From Puniceibacterium antarcticum (GTDB lineage: Bacteria > Pseudomonadota > Alphaproteobacteria > Rhodobacterales > Rhodobacteraceae), in assembly GCF_002760615.1 (NCBI RefSeq), contig NZ_AWWI01000186.1, positions 23,793-87,792 on the forward strand: a stretch of DNA of 64,000 bases, written 5' to 3'. The notes beneath the pieces were generated by a model. It was not told the DNA's origin, did no database searches, and saw only the letters and a program-made list of their open reading frames with translations. Numbering within the stretch: position 1 is the first letter of the stretch; each line of letters opens with the position of its first letter. Positions 8,467 through 17,415 of this stretch are shown one piece after another. A program made the position numbers and the translations under genes.

Positions 8467-9672
8467 ATGCCTTTGACCAATACCGCAACCCGTTTCGGAG
8501 GGGTGACCAAGACCCTGCACTGGCTGACTGCCCTTGGCATTCTGCTGGCCATTCCGCTGGGCATCATTGCCAATGATGCCCCCTATGCAACCAGTGATCA
8601 GCTGGCACAAAAGGCCTGGCTGTTCTCAACGCACAAGACTTTGGGTGTCACGATCTTTTTCATCGCTCTGATACGCATACTCTGGGCTCTCAGTCAGCCA
8701 AAGCCTGCCCCTCTGCATCCCGAAAGACGCCTGGAGAGCTGGCTGGCCGAGACGGTGCACTGGCTGCTTTACGGCTCGCTGGTTCTGGTACCATTGACGG
8801 GCTGGATGCATCATGCGGCAACTGCGGGATTTGCGCCAATCTGGTGGCCCTTTGGTCAATCCCTGCCCTTTATCCCGAAATCCGAAAGCCTAGCGGATGT
8901 CACCGCTGCACTGCACATTGTGTTTGAGCGCGTGTTGCTGATCTCGGTGATCCTGCACATTGTCGGCGCGCTGAAGCATCATTTCATGGACCGCGATTTA
9001 ACCCTCCGCAGGATGTTGCCCGGAACGGCCCAGGCCGGAAACCCGCGCCATGGTCACGCAGTTCTTTTGCCAATCGCAAGCGCTCTCACCATCTGGGCCG
9101 TTGCGCTTGGGGTCGGCGCGGGTCTTGGGGCATTCGAACATGAGGGCAGCACAGCTCAGATCGCGGCGCTCGACCAGGTGGAAAGCGACTGGAAGGTCGA
9201 GGACGGCAGTCTGACGATTGCCGTGATGCAGCTGGGATCCGAGGTTACCGGCAGTTTTTCCGACTGGACGGCGGACATCACCTTCGACGAACGTGACACC
9301 CCCGGCAAGGCAGGTGAGGTCACAGTTACCGTGGCCATCGGGTCCCTGAAATTGGGATCGGTCACCTCACAAGCGCTTGGCGCGGATTTCTTTGCGGCCG
9401 AGCAATTCCCGACCGCTATCTTTGACGCAGATATAATGAAGGTCGCTGATGGCTATGAGGCGCACGGTAAACTGACCCTGCGCGGCACAGCGGTTCCGGT
9501 AACACTGCCCTTCACCCTGACGCTGGAAGGAGATACAGCCCACATGCAAGGCCGCACCAAGCTGGACCGGCGCAAATACGCGATAGGTGATACCATGAGC
9601 GACGACGGTCAACTTGGCTTCAATGCGGATGTCCTTGTAGAGCTGACCGCAACCCGAGGGACGCAGTCCTGA
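8467..9672 (+). CDS. cytochrome b561 domain fused to YceI domain
   Basis: A 401-aa membrane protein. Residues about 1-185 form a four-helix di-heme cytochrome b561 domain with candidate haem histidines in TKTLHWLTAL, GWMHHAAT, ALHIVFERV and LKHHFMD. A fifth helix (about 195-222) connects to a periplasmic YceI-like lipocalin domain (about 235-400, from SDWKVEDGSLTIAV to LGFNADVLVELTA). b561 proteins move electrons between quinol and periplasmic acceptors, and YceI domains bind isoprenoid or quinone-like lipids. The fusion therefore suggests a quinone-handling electron shuttle (inference). The start at 8467 is the first ATG with similarity; the frame upstream is an antisense shadow of the fabD promoter region. 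A bidirectional terminator follows. Confidence 0.85.
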   Translation: MPLTNTATRFGGVTKTLHWLTALGILLAIPLGIIANDAPYATSDQLAQKAWLFSTHKTLGVTIFFIALIRILWALSQPKPAPLHPERRLESWLAETVHWLLYGSLVLVPLTGWMHHAATAGFAPIWWPFGQSLPFIPKSESLADVTAALHIVFERVLLISVILHIVGALKHHFMDRDLTLRRMLPGTAQAGNPRHGHAVLLPIASALTIWAVALGVGAGLGAFEHEGSTAQIAALDQVESDWKVEDGSLTIAVMQLGSEVTGSFSDWTADITFDERDTPGKAGEVTVTVAIGSLKLGSVTSQALGADFFAAEQFPTAIFDADIMKVADGYEAHGKLTLRGTAVPVTLPFTLTLEGDTAHMQGRTKLDRRKYAIGDTMSDDGQLGFNADVLVELTATRGTQS

Positions 9673-9704
9673 GAGGTAGAGCCCGATCACCCGGACTAGG
9701 AACT

Positions 9705-9740
9705 AAAAAAGGCTGGTCAGTTATCTGACCAGCCTTTCGA
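9705..9740. terminator. bidirectional terminator between convergent genes
   Basis: AAAGGCTGGTCAG (9708-9720) pairs with CTGACCAGCCTTT (9725-9737) around TTAT, with A-rich and T-rich flanks. It separates the b561-YceI gene (+) from the VPLPA-CTERM gene (-). Confidence 0.8.
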
Positions 9741-9778
9741 CTATCTTAGAGCGCTAAGTTCAAAAACTGTCAGCGCTT

Positions 9779-10357
9779 TTACGCTTCAGCAGCTTCACGC
9801 TTTTTGCGACGAAGTGCGGCAAGACCACCCAGGCCGAGCAATGTCAGAGCGCCCGCAGCGGGCAAAGGCACAGTTGCAGGAGGGGGGGTCACAACGGTAG
9901 CGTATATGAAGTTGCCGATGAAGTTCTTCGTGTTGGCTACTCCAGTAACGAACAATTGGACGAAGGTTCCGTCCGCGACAGACGCCAAGAACGACGCTGA
10001 CCCAGAACCGTTCGCTGCTGAAATCGTCAGAGGAATCTTCGTACCATTATCGATGCTATACGCCAGAGCGATGGAGTTTTGGATGACGCCACCTGTGACA
10101 TTGTAAGGGTTTATCGTAAAAGAGACCAAAAGGTCAAAAGCGCCACCTGATGTGAATGACCCAATGTATCCCTGACCACCATTTGCAGCTGAAAGATTGT
10201 CACCTTGAGGCGCAGCCACAAAACCGACAAGTCCGCTGTTTGGATTAAGGGTTGCCCCCCCGTCGAATAATGCGCCGCCGACTGTTGCTGCCATGGCGCT
10301 TATCGGGGCCAATGAAACGATCGCCGCCAAAGCGATACCACGTATACTCGATCTCAT
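9779..10357 (-). CDS. VPLPA-CTERM sorting-signal surface protein
   Basis: A 192-aa secreted protein of unknown role. It has an N-terminal signal peptide (MRSSIRGIALAAIVSLAPIS, cut after AMA) and the C-terminal tripartite sorting signal VPLPAAGALTLLGLGGLAAL followed by RRKK. Such VPLPA-CTERM tails are recognised by an exosortase in Rhodobacteraceae. The middle is rich in Gly, Ser, Asn and Thr with predicted beta character and no enzymatic motif I recognise. No exosortase gene lies in this window. It is transcribed alone toward the terminator at 9.7 kb. Confidence 0.75.
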   Translation of the reverse strand: MRSSIRGIALAAIVSLAPISAMAATVGGALFDGGATLNPNSGLVGFVAAPQGDNLSAANGGQGYIGSFTSGGAFDLLVSFTINPYNVTGGVIQNSIALAYSIDNGTKIPLTISAANGSGSASFLASVADGTFVQLFVTGVANTKNFIGNFIYATVVTPPPATVPLPAAGALTLLGLGGLAALRRKKREAAEA

Positions 10358-10489
10358 TTTGTCTTCCTCAAAAAAGAAACTCTAGACATAAGTCACAACC
10401 TCTAGACTGCTTGGCACCCTCGATTCTCGGATGCATCGCAACAAGGCATGCCATCATTTAGACGCATTTTTGCCTAAATGCAAAACCAC

Positions 10490-10745
10490 AAATTGTCAAA
10501 ATGCAAAAACAGGATCTTAACTTGATCGGCTTCAACCAGGACGTGTCCAAGTCTTGTCTGACTTGCCTCTCACAAAGCACAAATGTCAAATTCTGGTTGA
10601 AAATAGATTAATTTCTCATCTCCCCGCGAACAGTGGTGAAAGCCCCCACCTCTGAAGAGTCGGTTGGCAAGACGCCCATACCGCTGAACAACCACAAACA
10701 TTAAGGCAGAAGACCCGACGGGAGAGCCGTCGGGTCTTCTTTGGA
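10490..10745 (+). ncRNA. candidate small RNA ending in a strong hairpin (speculative)
   Basis: The 416-bp gap 10358-10773 has no protein gene. Its right part contains the segment 10615-10700 followed by a perfect 14-bp stem (AGAAGACCCGACGG at 10708-10721, complement at 10727-10740) ending in TCTTCTTT on the plus strand. No plus-strand gene precedes this hairpin, so it may end a small RNA. The same hairpin also lies 34 nt beyond the yceI stop on the minus strand and could simply be that gene's terminator, though it lacks a T-tract in that direction. I recognise no known RNA family. Confidence 0.2.
10708..10743. terminator. 14-bp perfect hairpin between yceI and the gap
   Basis: The arms at 10708-10721 and 10727-10740 are perfectly complementary around GAGAG. 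The T-rich side favours the plus strand, while its position favours termination of yceI on the minus strand. Confidence 0.6.
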
Positions 10746-10773
10746 ATTGGAATCAAATGATGAAGCTCTGGGT

Positions 10774-11346
10774 CTACTCAGCCTTCATCGCTTCGATCGA
10801 GATGTGCACCTGCACCTCGTCGCTGACGTAAGGTGCAAAGGCACCAACGTTATAGTCGCTGCGCAGCAGGGTTGTTGTGGCTTCAAAACCGGCCCAAGGC
10901 TTGTTTTCCATGGGGTGCTGACCAACTTGGTTCAGCGTGGCGTCCAGAACAACTGACTTGGTCACGCCGTTCAGTGTAAGATCACCGGTGATGTTTGCAG
11001 TGTCCTCGCCCGTCACTTCGATTCCGGTCGAAGTGAAGGTGACAGTCTTATCCTCGGACGCGCCGAAGAAGTCGTCAGACATGAAATGCTCGGAGCGCGG
11101 CTCCCAGCCGGTGATCATCGACGTGACGGGCATAGACACTGTGACGGAGGAGTTTGCAGGATCTTCCTGATCGAACATGATCTCACCCTCAAAGCCCGAG
11201 AACATGCCGGTCCCTGTGGAAAAGCCAAGGTGGTTGTAGCTAAAGACGATCTGGCTGTGACCGCTGTCGAGGGTGTATTTTTCAGGTGCGGCAAAGGCGA
11301 CCATGGGCAGTGTCGCAAGAGCAGTGGCAAGCATAAGATGTTTCAT
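10774..11346 (-). CDS. periplasmic YceI family protein
   Basis: A 190-aa secreted lipocalin-like protein with signal peptide MKHLMLATALATLPMVAFA. The YceI signature is clear: YTLDSGHSQIVFSYNHLGFS at the start of the mature protein, then NITGDLTLNGVTK. Family members bind polyisoprenoids or quinone-like lipids in the periplasm. It is a stand-alone paralogue of the YceI half of the b561 fusion encoded 1.1 kb away on the other strand. Confidence 0.88.
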   Translation of the reverse strand: MKHLMLATALATLPMVAFAAPEKYTLDSGHSQIVFSYNHLGFSTGTGMFSGFEGEIMFDQEDPANSSVTVSMPVTSMITGWEPRSEHFMSDDFFGASEDKTVTFTSTGIEVTGEDTANITGDLTLNGVTKSVVLDATLNQVGQHPMENKPWAGFEATTTLLRSDYNVGAFAPYVSDEVQVHISIEAMKAE

Positions 11347-11482
11347 TACGTGTTTCTCCGTGTTGGGTGCTATCGCTGCCTAGATGTTGCAGCTGGCGTT
11401 GTCTTGCAACCTCATGAAAACCCACAGACCCTGTGGAGCAATGAACACTCGGCCGCATAAAGCTGCACATGCGCCCCCGCCC

Positions 11483-11510
11483 TTGTGCGCCAAGGGAAAC
11501 CGTGTATATG
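11483..11510 (+). promoter_or_regulatory. candidate promoter for rpsF operon
   Basis: TTGTGC (11483-11488) and TATATG (11505-11510) are separated by 16 bp, 105 bp upstream of the rpsF start. The leader between them and the gene contains GCAGGC and GCCTGC arms (about 11559-11584) that could fold into a regulatory hairpin. S6-S18 binding to such leaders is known in other bacteria, but I cannot confirm the motif here. Confidence 0.35.
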
Positions 11511-11615
11511 GAGCCTTCCTTTCGCACGTTTATGAACCGCGCAGACTCTCGTGGGCAGGCGCGAAGGGGTAAAAGCCTGCTCTTTGAAATGCGCCACAAT
11601 GGAATCGGAGACCAC

Positions 11616-12011
11616 ATGCCGCTGTATGAGCATGTTTTTATCTCGCGCCAGGACCTGTCGAACACACAGGCCGAGGGCCTTGTCGAACACTTCACATCGG
11701 TACTTACTGACAACGGCGGCACGCTGATTGAAAGTGAATACTGGGGCGTGAAGACCATGGCCTACAAGATCAACAAAAACCGCAAGGGTCATTACGCCTA
11801 TCTGCGCACCGACTCGCCTGCAGCCGCCGTGCAGGAAATGGAACGCCTGATGCGCCTTCATGACGACGTGATGCGCGTTCTGACGATCAAGGTCGATGCG
11901 CACGAAGAAGGCCCCTCGGTCCAGATGCAGAAACGTGACGAGCGTTCGGATCGCGGCGACCGTGGTGATCGTGGCGACCGTGGCGGTGAACGCCGCGAAC
12001 GTCGCGCGTAA
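11616..12011 (+). CDS. rpsF: 30S ribosomal protein S6
   Basis: A 131-aa ribosomal protein that pairs with S18 in the 30S platform. The core begins MPLYEHVFISRQDLS and contains YWGVKTMAYKINKNRKGHY. The start at 11616 follows GGAG. The tail is a low-complexity Asp/Arg/Gly run (four near-perfect GDR repeats, then ERRERRA) beyond the usual 100-residue fold, a common lineage feature in alphaproteobacteria. It is first in the rpsF-rpsR-rplI operon. Confidence 0.97.
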   Translation: MPLYEHVFISRQDLSNTQAEGLVEHFTSVLTDNGGTLIESEYWGVKTMAYKINKNRKGHYAYLRTDSPAAAVQEMERLMRLHDDVMRVLTIKVDAHEEGPSVQMQKRDERSDRGDRGDRGDRGGERRERRA

Positions 12012-12032
12012 CGTCAGAAAAGGAGTTATACC

Positions 12033-12260
12033 ATGGCTGCAAAACCGTTTTTCCGCCGCCGCAAGGTCTGCCCCTTCTCGGGCGACAATGCACCTGCAAT
12101 CGACTACAAGGACACGAAGCTGCTGCAACGCTACATTTCCGAGCGTGGTAAGATCGTGCCGTCCCGCATCACCGCCGTTTCGGCTAAGAAGCAGCGTGAG
12201 CTGGCCCGTGCAATCAAGCGCGCCCGCTTCCTCGCCCTTCTGCCCTACGCTGTGAAATAA
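12033..12260 (+). CDS. rpsR: 30S ribosomal protein S18
   Basis: A 75-aa S18 with the conserved core [32 protein letters not shown] and the basic [10 protein letters not shown] ending. It lies 21 bp after rpsF with AAGGAG before its start. Confidence 0.98.
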   Translation: MAAKPFFRRRKVCPFSGDNAPAIDYKDTKLLQRYISERGKIVPSRITAVSAKKQRELARAIKRARFLALLPYAVK

Positions 12261-12272
12261 GGAGCGACTGAC

Positions 12273-12902
12273 ATGCAAGTTATCCTTCTGGAACGCGTGG
12301 CCAAGCTGGGCCAGATGGGCGACGTCGTCGACGTCAAGCCCGGCTTTGCACGCAACTACCTGCTGCTGCAGGGCAAGGCACTGACCGCGTCGGCTGCCAA
12401 CATCAAGGCATTCGAAGGTCAGAAAGCTCAGCTCGAAGCGCAAAACCTCGAAACCCGCAAAGAAGCACAGGCCCTGGGCGACAAGCTCAACGGTCAGCAA
12501 TTCGTTGTGATTCGCTCCGCTTCGGATGGCGGCAACCTTTACGGCTCCGTTACCACCCGTGACGCCGCCGAAGCCGCTACGGCGGAGGGTTTTTCGATCG
12601 ACCGCAAACAGGTCATCATCAAGACACCGATCAAGGAGCTGGGCATTCACGACGTACACGTGAACCTGCACCCCGAGGTCGAAGTGGTGATCGAGCTGAA
12701 TGTAGCGCGTTCGCCCGAAGAAGCCGAACTTCAGGCATCGGGCAAGTCGATTCAGGAACTCGCCGCCGAAGAAGAAGCTGCTGCTGAATTCGAAATCTCC
12801 GAGCTGTTCGACGATATCGGCGCTGCCGGTATGGACGATTACGGTGACGACAGCGACCAGCCGCGCGTCGACGATTCCGAAGGCGACGACGAAGAGAAGT
12901 GA
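12273..12902 (+). CDS. rplI: 50S ribosomal protein L9 with acidic C-terminal extension
   Basis: A 209-aa L9. The N-domain [19 protein letters not shown] and [17 protein letters not shown] are canonical, and the C-domain follows. The protein is about 60 residues longer than the usual 150 because of a strongly acidic tail ([12 protein letters not shown] to SEGDDEEK). The acidic tail of L9 and the basic tail of S6 are encoded in the same operon. It lies 12 bp after rpsR with AAGGAG. Confidence 0.97.
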   Translation: MQVILLERVAKLGQMGDVVDVKPGFARNYLLLQGKALTASAANIKAFEGQKAQLEAQNLETRKEAQALGDKLNGQQFVVIRSASDGGNLYGSVTTRDAAEAATAEGFSIDRKQVIIKTPIKELGIHDVHVNLHPEVEVVIELNVARSPEEAELQASGKSIQELAAEEEAAAEFEISELFDDIGAAGMDDYGDDSDQPRVDDSEGDDEEK

Positions 12903-12939
12903 GACAGAAGTCTCATCACGCACCTCCGGGTGTGTGTCA

Positions 12940-12971
12940 GCCGCGCGGGCCCACCCCGCGCGGCTTTTTTA
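12940..12971 (+). terminator. terminator of rpsF-rpsR-rplI operon
   Basis: GCCGCGCGGG (12940-12949) pairs with CCCGCGCGGC (12955-12964), followed by TTTTTT. Confidence 0.9.
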
Positions 12972-13048
12972 CGGACTGCAGAGCGGCCCCTTCTTTTGGG
13001 AAAGAGGGTCGATGTCCTGACGGCGCTTCCCTGCCCGCTCAGCAACGT

Positions 13049-13798
13049 TCAGCCCGGGAAAATGCTCGCTATTTCCTTGTCGAACCGATCCCATGTCATC
13101 GTTGCGCGATTTCCAGCAAAGCCATCATAATGGGATCTGCCAGATGACGTCGGCAGTCCCGCCCAGATCTTCGCCAGATTGTTCATGAAGGCCTGCTGGC
13201 CGATCTGTCCTGCGTGAAAGTCGTTTAACCCCGCTTCGACCAGCAACACATCCGCCAGCTGGTCCTGCAGCTGGGGTGAAAAGAACTGACCCACATCGGT
13301 ACCGGTCTTGGCCACCACACGTTTGAGCGTTTCGGGAATGAACTGATAGCGCCCGATGGCATGCGGCTGCCCCGGGGTGTCTGCAATCCAGCGGTAGATT
13401 TCGATAAGCGTCATGTTTGTCGGCCGTTTGGCTGGCTTTTGCACGGCACCATACTGAACCGCGTCATACCCCAGAGACCCGGCTTCTGCATAGCCGATCA
13501 AATGGCGGATCCGCTCGGCTGCAGTGGCGTTCGGACCCCATGCGAACGGTGAATCGGATGCCAGGTAGCGTTGCGGCCAGGGAGCAAACAGACTGCTGCC
13601 TTCCTGTCCGGCAAACAGGCTGGCCACGCGACGCGGCACCTCCTGTGGATCAGCCCGGGCGGTCTGCGGGATAAAGGCCCGACGATTCTGAAGGAAGCCA
13701 CTCCCACCAAAAAGCGTTGCAGAGTCGGCCAGTGCTGAAGTGGGAAGCCAAAGCGAACCCATCATCGTCATGGCAAGAGCGTATCGTTTGCAGATCAT
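13049..13798 (-). CDS. secreted lysozyme-like muramidase
   Basis: A 249-aa exported protein with signal peptide MICKRYALAMTMMGSLWLPT (cut near ALA). The C-terminal half resembles phage lambda-type/COG4678 muramidases: IGYAEAGSLGYDAVQYG carries the candidate catalytic Glu, followed by HAIGRYQFIPETLKRV and SPQLQDQLADVLL. It should cut peptidoglycan glycan strands in the periplasm. The start at 13798 follows GAAGAGG; a longer frame upstream begins with a non-signal sequence. It lies between rplI and tig on the opposite strand to rplI and need not be of recent phage origin. Confidence 0.7.
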   Translation of the reverse strand: MICKRYALAMTMMGSLWLPTSALADSATLFGGSGFLQNRRAFIPQTARADPQEVPRRVASLFAGQEGSSLFAPWPQRYLASDSPFAWGPNATAAERIRHLIGYAEAGSLGYDAVQYGAVQKPAKRPTNMTLIEIYRWIADTPGQPHAIGRYQFIPETLKRVVAKTGTDVGQFFSPQLQDQLADVLLVEAGLNDFHAGQIGQQAFMNNLAKIWAGLPTSSGRSHYDGFAGNRATMTWDRFDKEIASIFPG

Positions 13799-13902
13799 CC
13801 ATACCTCTTCCGGGACAGCGGGTTTGGTTGGACTGTGATCCTTTGCCATTGAAATTTCGTTTCAGTTTGCCCAGATTTTGCCATTTTCAATCGGACGGTT
13901 CA

Positions 13903-13936
13903 AAAACGAAAAAGGCCGCCCAGAGGGCGGCCCTTT
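13903..13936 (-). terminator. terminator of tig
   Basis: On the minus strand the stem AAAGGGCCGCCC/GGGCGGCCTTT (one bulge) is followed by TTTTCGTTTTT. It lies 22 nt after the tig stop. Confidence 0.85.
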
Positions 13937-13957
13937 GTAAAACGATGATGCGATAAA

Positions 13958-15292
13958 TTACGCTTCGTCTTCCAGCGCCTCAACAGCTTTCTGGAGTTCT
14001 TCTTTCGAGACTTCTTTCTCGGTCACCTGAGCTTGAGCGACGATGTGGTCAATGACCTTATCCTCGAAGATCGGCGCGCGCAGCTGCTGCTGCATCTGCT
14101 GGTTCTGACGCACAAAGTCAAAGAACTGACGTTCTTGACCCGGGTACTGACGTGCCTGGCTCATGATCGCCTGTGTCATCTCGGCATCGGACACTTCCAC
14201 CTTGGCCTGTTGACCCAACTCGGCCAGCAGCAGACCCAGACGCACGCGGCGTACGGCAAGGGACTTGTGCTCATCGCTTGGCTCAACTTCGCCGTGATCG
14301 TGGCCGTGATCGTCCGGGTGCTCTTCATGATAGAGCTGGTGCGCAATCTGCTTGGCTTCGGCCTCGACAAGGCTCGGCGGTAGGTCAAAGCTGACAAGAC
14401 CATCCAACGAATCGAGCAGGGAACGCTTCATAACCTGACGCGCCGCGCCAGCATATTCCGCCTCTAGGCGCTCTGAAATCTGGGACTTGAGCGCGGCGAT
14501 ATCTTCTGCGCCGAACTTCTTTGCCAGCTCATCGTCGATTTCTGCGGCAACCGGCTTTTTCACGGCCTTGATCTTGCAATCAAAGGTCGCAGCCTTGCCC
14601 GCGAGATTCGGCGCGCCGTATTCCTCGGGGAAAGAGACATCGACAGCCTTTTCCTCGCCTGCGGTCACACCGACGAGCTGCTCTTCAAAGCCTGGGATGA
14701 ACGAGCCGGAGCCGAGGACCAGCGGATAATCTTCGGCCGAACCGCCGTCAAATGCTTCGCCGTCAACCTTTCCGAGGAAATCAAAAGTGACCTGATCACC
14801 GTCTTCAGCCTTGGCACCCTCTTCGCGGTCAGCAAAATCCTGTGCCGTCTCGGCCAGATTTGCCAGCGCTTCGTCAACCGAGGCATCATCCGCCTTGGCG
14901 ACAAGTTTTTCAACCGAAACGACGGACAGGTCCAGCTCGGGAATGGTCGGCAGAGCCTCATAGGACATCTCGACCTTGACGTCATCGCCCTCTTTCCAGT
15001 CATCGTTGCTCATCTTCACCTCAGGCTGCATCGCGGGACGCTCGCCAGTGGTTTCAAAATGCTCGCTCATGGCGCCGTCGATGCTTTCCTGCATCGCTTC
15101 GCCCAAAAGGCGCTGACCGTACTGCTTGCGTAGAAGCGGCATCGGCACCTTGCCTTTGCGGAAACCCTTCATCTCGATGTCCGGCTGCGCTTCGGACAGC
15201 TTTTCCACAACCTTCGCGTCCAGCTCTGCGGCTGTCACGGTGATCGCGTAGCCGCGCTTCAGACCTTCGTTCAGCGTCTCGGTGACCTGCAT
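13958..15292 (-). CDS. tig: trigger factor
   Basis: A 444-aa ribosome-associated chaperone and peptidyl-prolyl isomerase. The ribosome-binding signature is [17 protein letters not shown] in the N-domain. The FKBP domain follows ([20 protein letters not shown] and [13 protein letters not shown]), then a long helical C-domain. It is normally paired with clpP, which is not present here. The start [15 protein letters not shown] at 15292 matches the family; four extra upstream codons are not needed. Confidence 0.96.
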   Translation of the reverse strand: MQVTETLNEGLKRGYAITVTAAELDAKVVEKLSEAQPDIEMKGFRKGKVPMPLLRKQYGQRLLGEAMQESIDGAMSEHFETTGERPAMQPEVKMSNDDWKEGDDVKVEMSYEALPTIPELDLSVVSVEKLVAKADDASVDEALANLAETAQDFADREEGAKAEDGDQVTFDFLGKVDGEAFDGGSAEDYPLVLGSGSFIPGFEEQLVGVTAGEEKAVDVSFPEEYGAPNLAGKAATFDCKIKAVKKPVAAEIDDELAKKFGAEDIAALKSQISERLEAEYAGAARQVMKRSLLDSLDGLVSFDLPPSLVEAEAKQIAHQLYHEEHPDDHGHDHGEVEPSDEHKSLAVRRVRLGLLLAELGQQAKVEVSDAEMTQAIMSQARQYPGQERQFFDFVRQNQQMQQQLRAPIFEDKVIDHIVAQAQVTEKEVSKEELQKAVEALEDEA

Positions 15293-15582
15293 GCAATACC
15301 CCATAGTTCAGTCCGGAGCCATTGCCCCGATATGTTCCGAATTCGGGGTCTTCTATGCGTCGCAGCCCAAGCGTGCAAGGCGTATTCGTGTGATACCCGG
15401 GCGGCCCTTGCCCAAATTCTTTTCCCAGATCTGTTTGGAATAGTGCTGCACAGGCTGGTTCCCGCTTGGAAGCATCGGTGCAAATCCCTGCCAACGGCGG
15501 TTTGATAGACAGCACCTATTCCGCAAAGGTGCGCAGGATCGGGGTCAAGTTTGTGAAGTGCTTGCCAAAGAGAGTCTGATGT

Positions 15583-15762
15583 TCAGCGTTCAAAGTCGGT
15601 TAGAGATGCAATACCATTAACAGGCCTTAAGATATCACGGTTGAGGCATTGGGCTGGGACAATCTCTTGCGCCATTGATATCCATGATGATGCCGTAGTG
15701 GCCCATGCTGATCGATCTGCCAGAATGAACAGTGCCGCTATCACTATCAGAATGAGCTTCAT
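15583..15762 (-). CDS. possible small secreted protein (59 aa)
   Basis: An open frame with a good ribosome site (GGGAAGGCG before ATG) and an N-terminal hydrophobic signal (MKLILIVIAALFILADRSAWA) followed by 38 residues with one cysteine. I recognise no family. The flanks 15293-15582 and 15763-15961 contain no other gene I can support. Confidence 0.35.
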   Translation of the reverse strand: MKLILIVIAALFILADRSAWATTASSWISMAQEIVPAQCLNRDILRPVNGIASLTDFER

Positions 15763-15961
15763 CGCCTTCCCCGCACGCTGAACTGTGTGAATGACAAATC
15801 TGCGCCAGTTTCGGTAAATAAATCTTAAACTCGATACAATTGATTGGCCTGGCGCCAGATGCCTCGACACGCCAAGAGAAGGTACGATTGAGGTCAGCCT
15901 AGCGTAGCCCTAAAGAGGACTTTCCCGCCGGAACGCTATTAAGTGGCAGGCAGGGTAAATC

Positions 15962-16045
15962 TGGTGCGGGTGGCCGGACTCGAACCGGCACTCCGTGAGG
16001 AAAGGGTGTTTGAGACCCTCGCGTCTACCATTCCGCCACACCCGC
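15962..16045 (-). tRNA. tRNA-Leu (anticodon CAA)
   Basis: On the minus strand the acceptor arm GCGGGTG pairs with CACCCGC, followed by discriminator A and an encoded CCA. The anticodon stem AGGGT/ACCCT encloses loop CTCAAAC, giving CAA. The T loop GGTTCGAGTCC is intact, and a long variable arm typical of class II tRNA is present. Confidence 0.95.
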
Positions 16046-16054
16046 ACGGGAATC

Positions 16055-16083
16055 CGTTTATGTCCCTACAGGCAGACCGTCAA
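16055..16083 (-). promoter_or_regulatory. promoter of tRNA-Leu
   Basis: On the minus strand TTGACG and TAAACG are separated by 17 bp, ending 9 bp before the mature tRNA. Confidence 0.5.
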
Positions 16084-16247
16084 GCAGGTTAAGTGCGACA
16101 GGTTTTCGACCACCAGGACAAACCTGCGTCTAACTGTCAGCGCGCAGCCTCACCTAATCGCTGCCCGCGCAATTCATGAGGTCCGCCAAGGCTTGACCAC
16201 CCGCGTCCCCCGTGCTCTGAGGCAGAAGAAACCTGAACGAGGGCCAG

Positions 16248-16826
16248 ATGCTGCACCGCCTTTACTCCCGCATGCTGTCATTGGCTGACCACCCACAGGC
16301 CCTCTGGGTGCTTGCCTTTGTGGCCTTTGTGGAAAGCTCGGTCTTTCCGATTCCCCCTGATGTGCTGATGATCCCGATGATTATCGCCCGGCCCAGCCGT
16401 GCCTGGCTGATTGCGGGGGTTGCGATGGTCGCCTCTGTGTTGGGCGGGATGCTGGGCTATGCAATCGGCTATTTCTTTTATGAACAGATCGGCGCGCCCA
16501 TCCTGCAATCGCTGGGCAAAGGGGATGCGATGGAAACTTTCAGTACAAAGTTCAACGACTTCGGTTTCTGGGCCGTGCTGGTTGCGGGAATAACGCCCTT
16601 TCCCTACAAGGTGATCACCATCATGTCGGGCTGGACTGCGATGCCGCTGGGCACGTTCATCGTCACCTCGATCATCGCGCGGGGCGTACGGTTCTTCATT
16701 GTAGCGGGCCTGCTGCGGGTCTTTGGCGCCCCGGCACGGGCTTTCATAGAGAAACGGCTTGGCCTTGTCTTTACCGCCTTCATCGTGCTGCTGGTGGGCA
16801 GCTTCTATCTGGTGCGATACCTATGA
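16248..16826 (+). CDS. DedA/YqaA family membrane protein
   Basis: A 192-aa inner-membrane protein of the SNARE-associated (VTT/DedA) superfamily, YqaA type. It has several helices, with the motifs FVESSVFPIPPDVLMIP, EQIGAPILQSLGKGD and FGFWAVLVAGITPFPYKV plus a basic residue in GARGVRFF-like context (IIARGVRFFIV). Members are linked to lipid scrambling and membrane homeostasis. The start at 16248 follows GAGGGCCAG. Its stop overlaps the dsbB start (ATGA), so the two are translated together. Confidence 0.85.
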   Translation: MLHRLYSRMLSLADHPQALWVLAFVAFVESSVFPIPPDVLMIPMIIARPSRAWLIAGVAMVASVLGGMLGYAIGYFFYEQIGAPILQSLGKGDAMETFSTKFNDFGFWAVLVAGITPFPYKVITIMSGWTAMPLGTFIVTSIIARGVRFFIVAGLLRVFGAPARAFIEKRLGLVFTAFIVLLVGSFYLVRYL

Positions 16827-17284
16827 GCAGAAATTTGCTGGTTTTCATTGCTGCTGCCGGTTCTGCTGCCCTTCTGATTGGCGCCCTAGGGTTTCAGTAC
16901 ATCGGCGGGATGCCACCATGCCACCTCTGCTACCTGCAGCGATATCCGCATATGGTTGCGGTGGTGATAGGCGTTGTTGCCTTGTTCTTGAGCAGCCGGT
17001 TGCTGCCGATTTTCGGTGCTCTGGCGGCCCTTACATCCGCGAACATCGGCGTTTATCACACCGGGGTCGAGCGGGGTTGGTGGGAAGGTCCGACAACCTG
17101 CACATCGGGTGCGATCGACGGTTTGTCCGCCGATGCCCTGCTGCAGCAAATTATGGCGGCACCGATGGTGCGCTGCGATGATGTCGCCTGGCAGATGTTG
17201 GGCCTCTCGATGGCCAGCTGGAACGCGATCGCCTCGCTTGTGCTTGCGCTGATCTGGATCACTGCGGCGCGCCGCAAGGCGTGA
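16823..17284 (+). CDS. dsbB: disulfide bond formation protein B (DsbB family)
   Basis: A 153-aa four-helix membrane protein that reoxidises DsbA using quinone. The first redox pair is in PPCHLCYLQRYPH. The second pair is the cysteine in GPTTCTSG with the one in PMVRCDDVAW. Start and DedA stop overlap by 4 nt. It is followed by 131 bp before arginase. Confidence 0.88.
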   Translation: MSRNLLVFIAAAGSAALLIGALGFQYIGGMPPCHLCYLQRYPHMVAVVIGVVALFLSSRLLPIFGALAALTSANIGVYHTGVERGWWEGPTTCTSGAIDGLSADALLQQIMAAPMVRCDDVAWQMLGLSMASWNAIASLVLALIWITAARRKA

Positions 17285-17415
17285 TCTCGTACTGGCATGA
17301 AGAGGCTGCACAAGAAATATCAGCATTCTCTGCCAAACTCGCACTTTAACGGCCAGCCTGTTAGAACCGTTTGAAAGCAACCAGCCAAAAGGCCTATTTC
17401 CTACAGGAGTCCACC

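Noticed and set aside
11940..12005. Possible tandem repeat array or CRISPR-like structure in GTGATCGTGGCGACC-type repeats
   Set aside because: The repeats are in frame inside rpsF and encode the GDR tail. No spacers. No CRISPR array is visible anywhere in the window.
11412..12923. 503-codon open frame antisense to rpsF-rpsR-rplI
   Set aside because: It spans three certain ribosomal protein genes and arises from their GC-rich third positions. It has no similarity and no ribosome site.
13049..13798. Lysozyme-like gene as a sign of a prophage at 13 kb
   Set aside because: It has a normal secretory signal, core-like composition and core neighbours (rplI, tig). No other phage gene is near.
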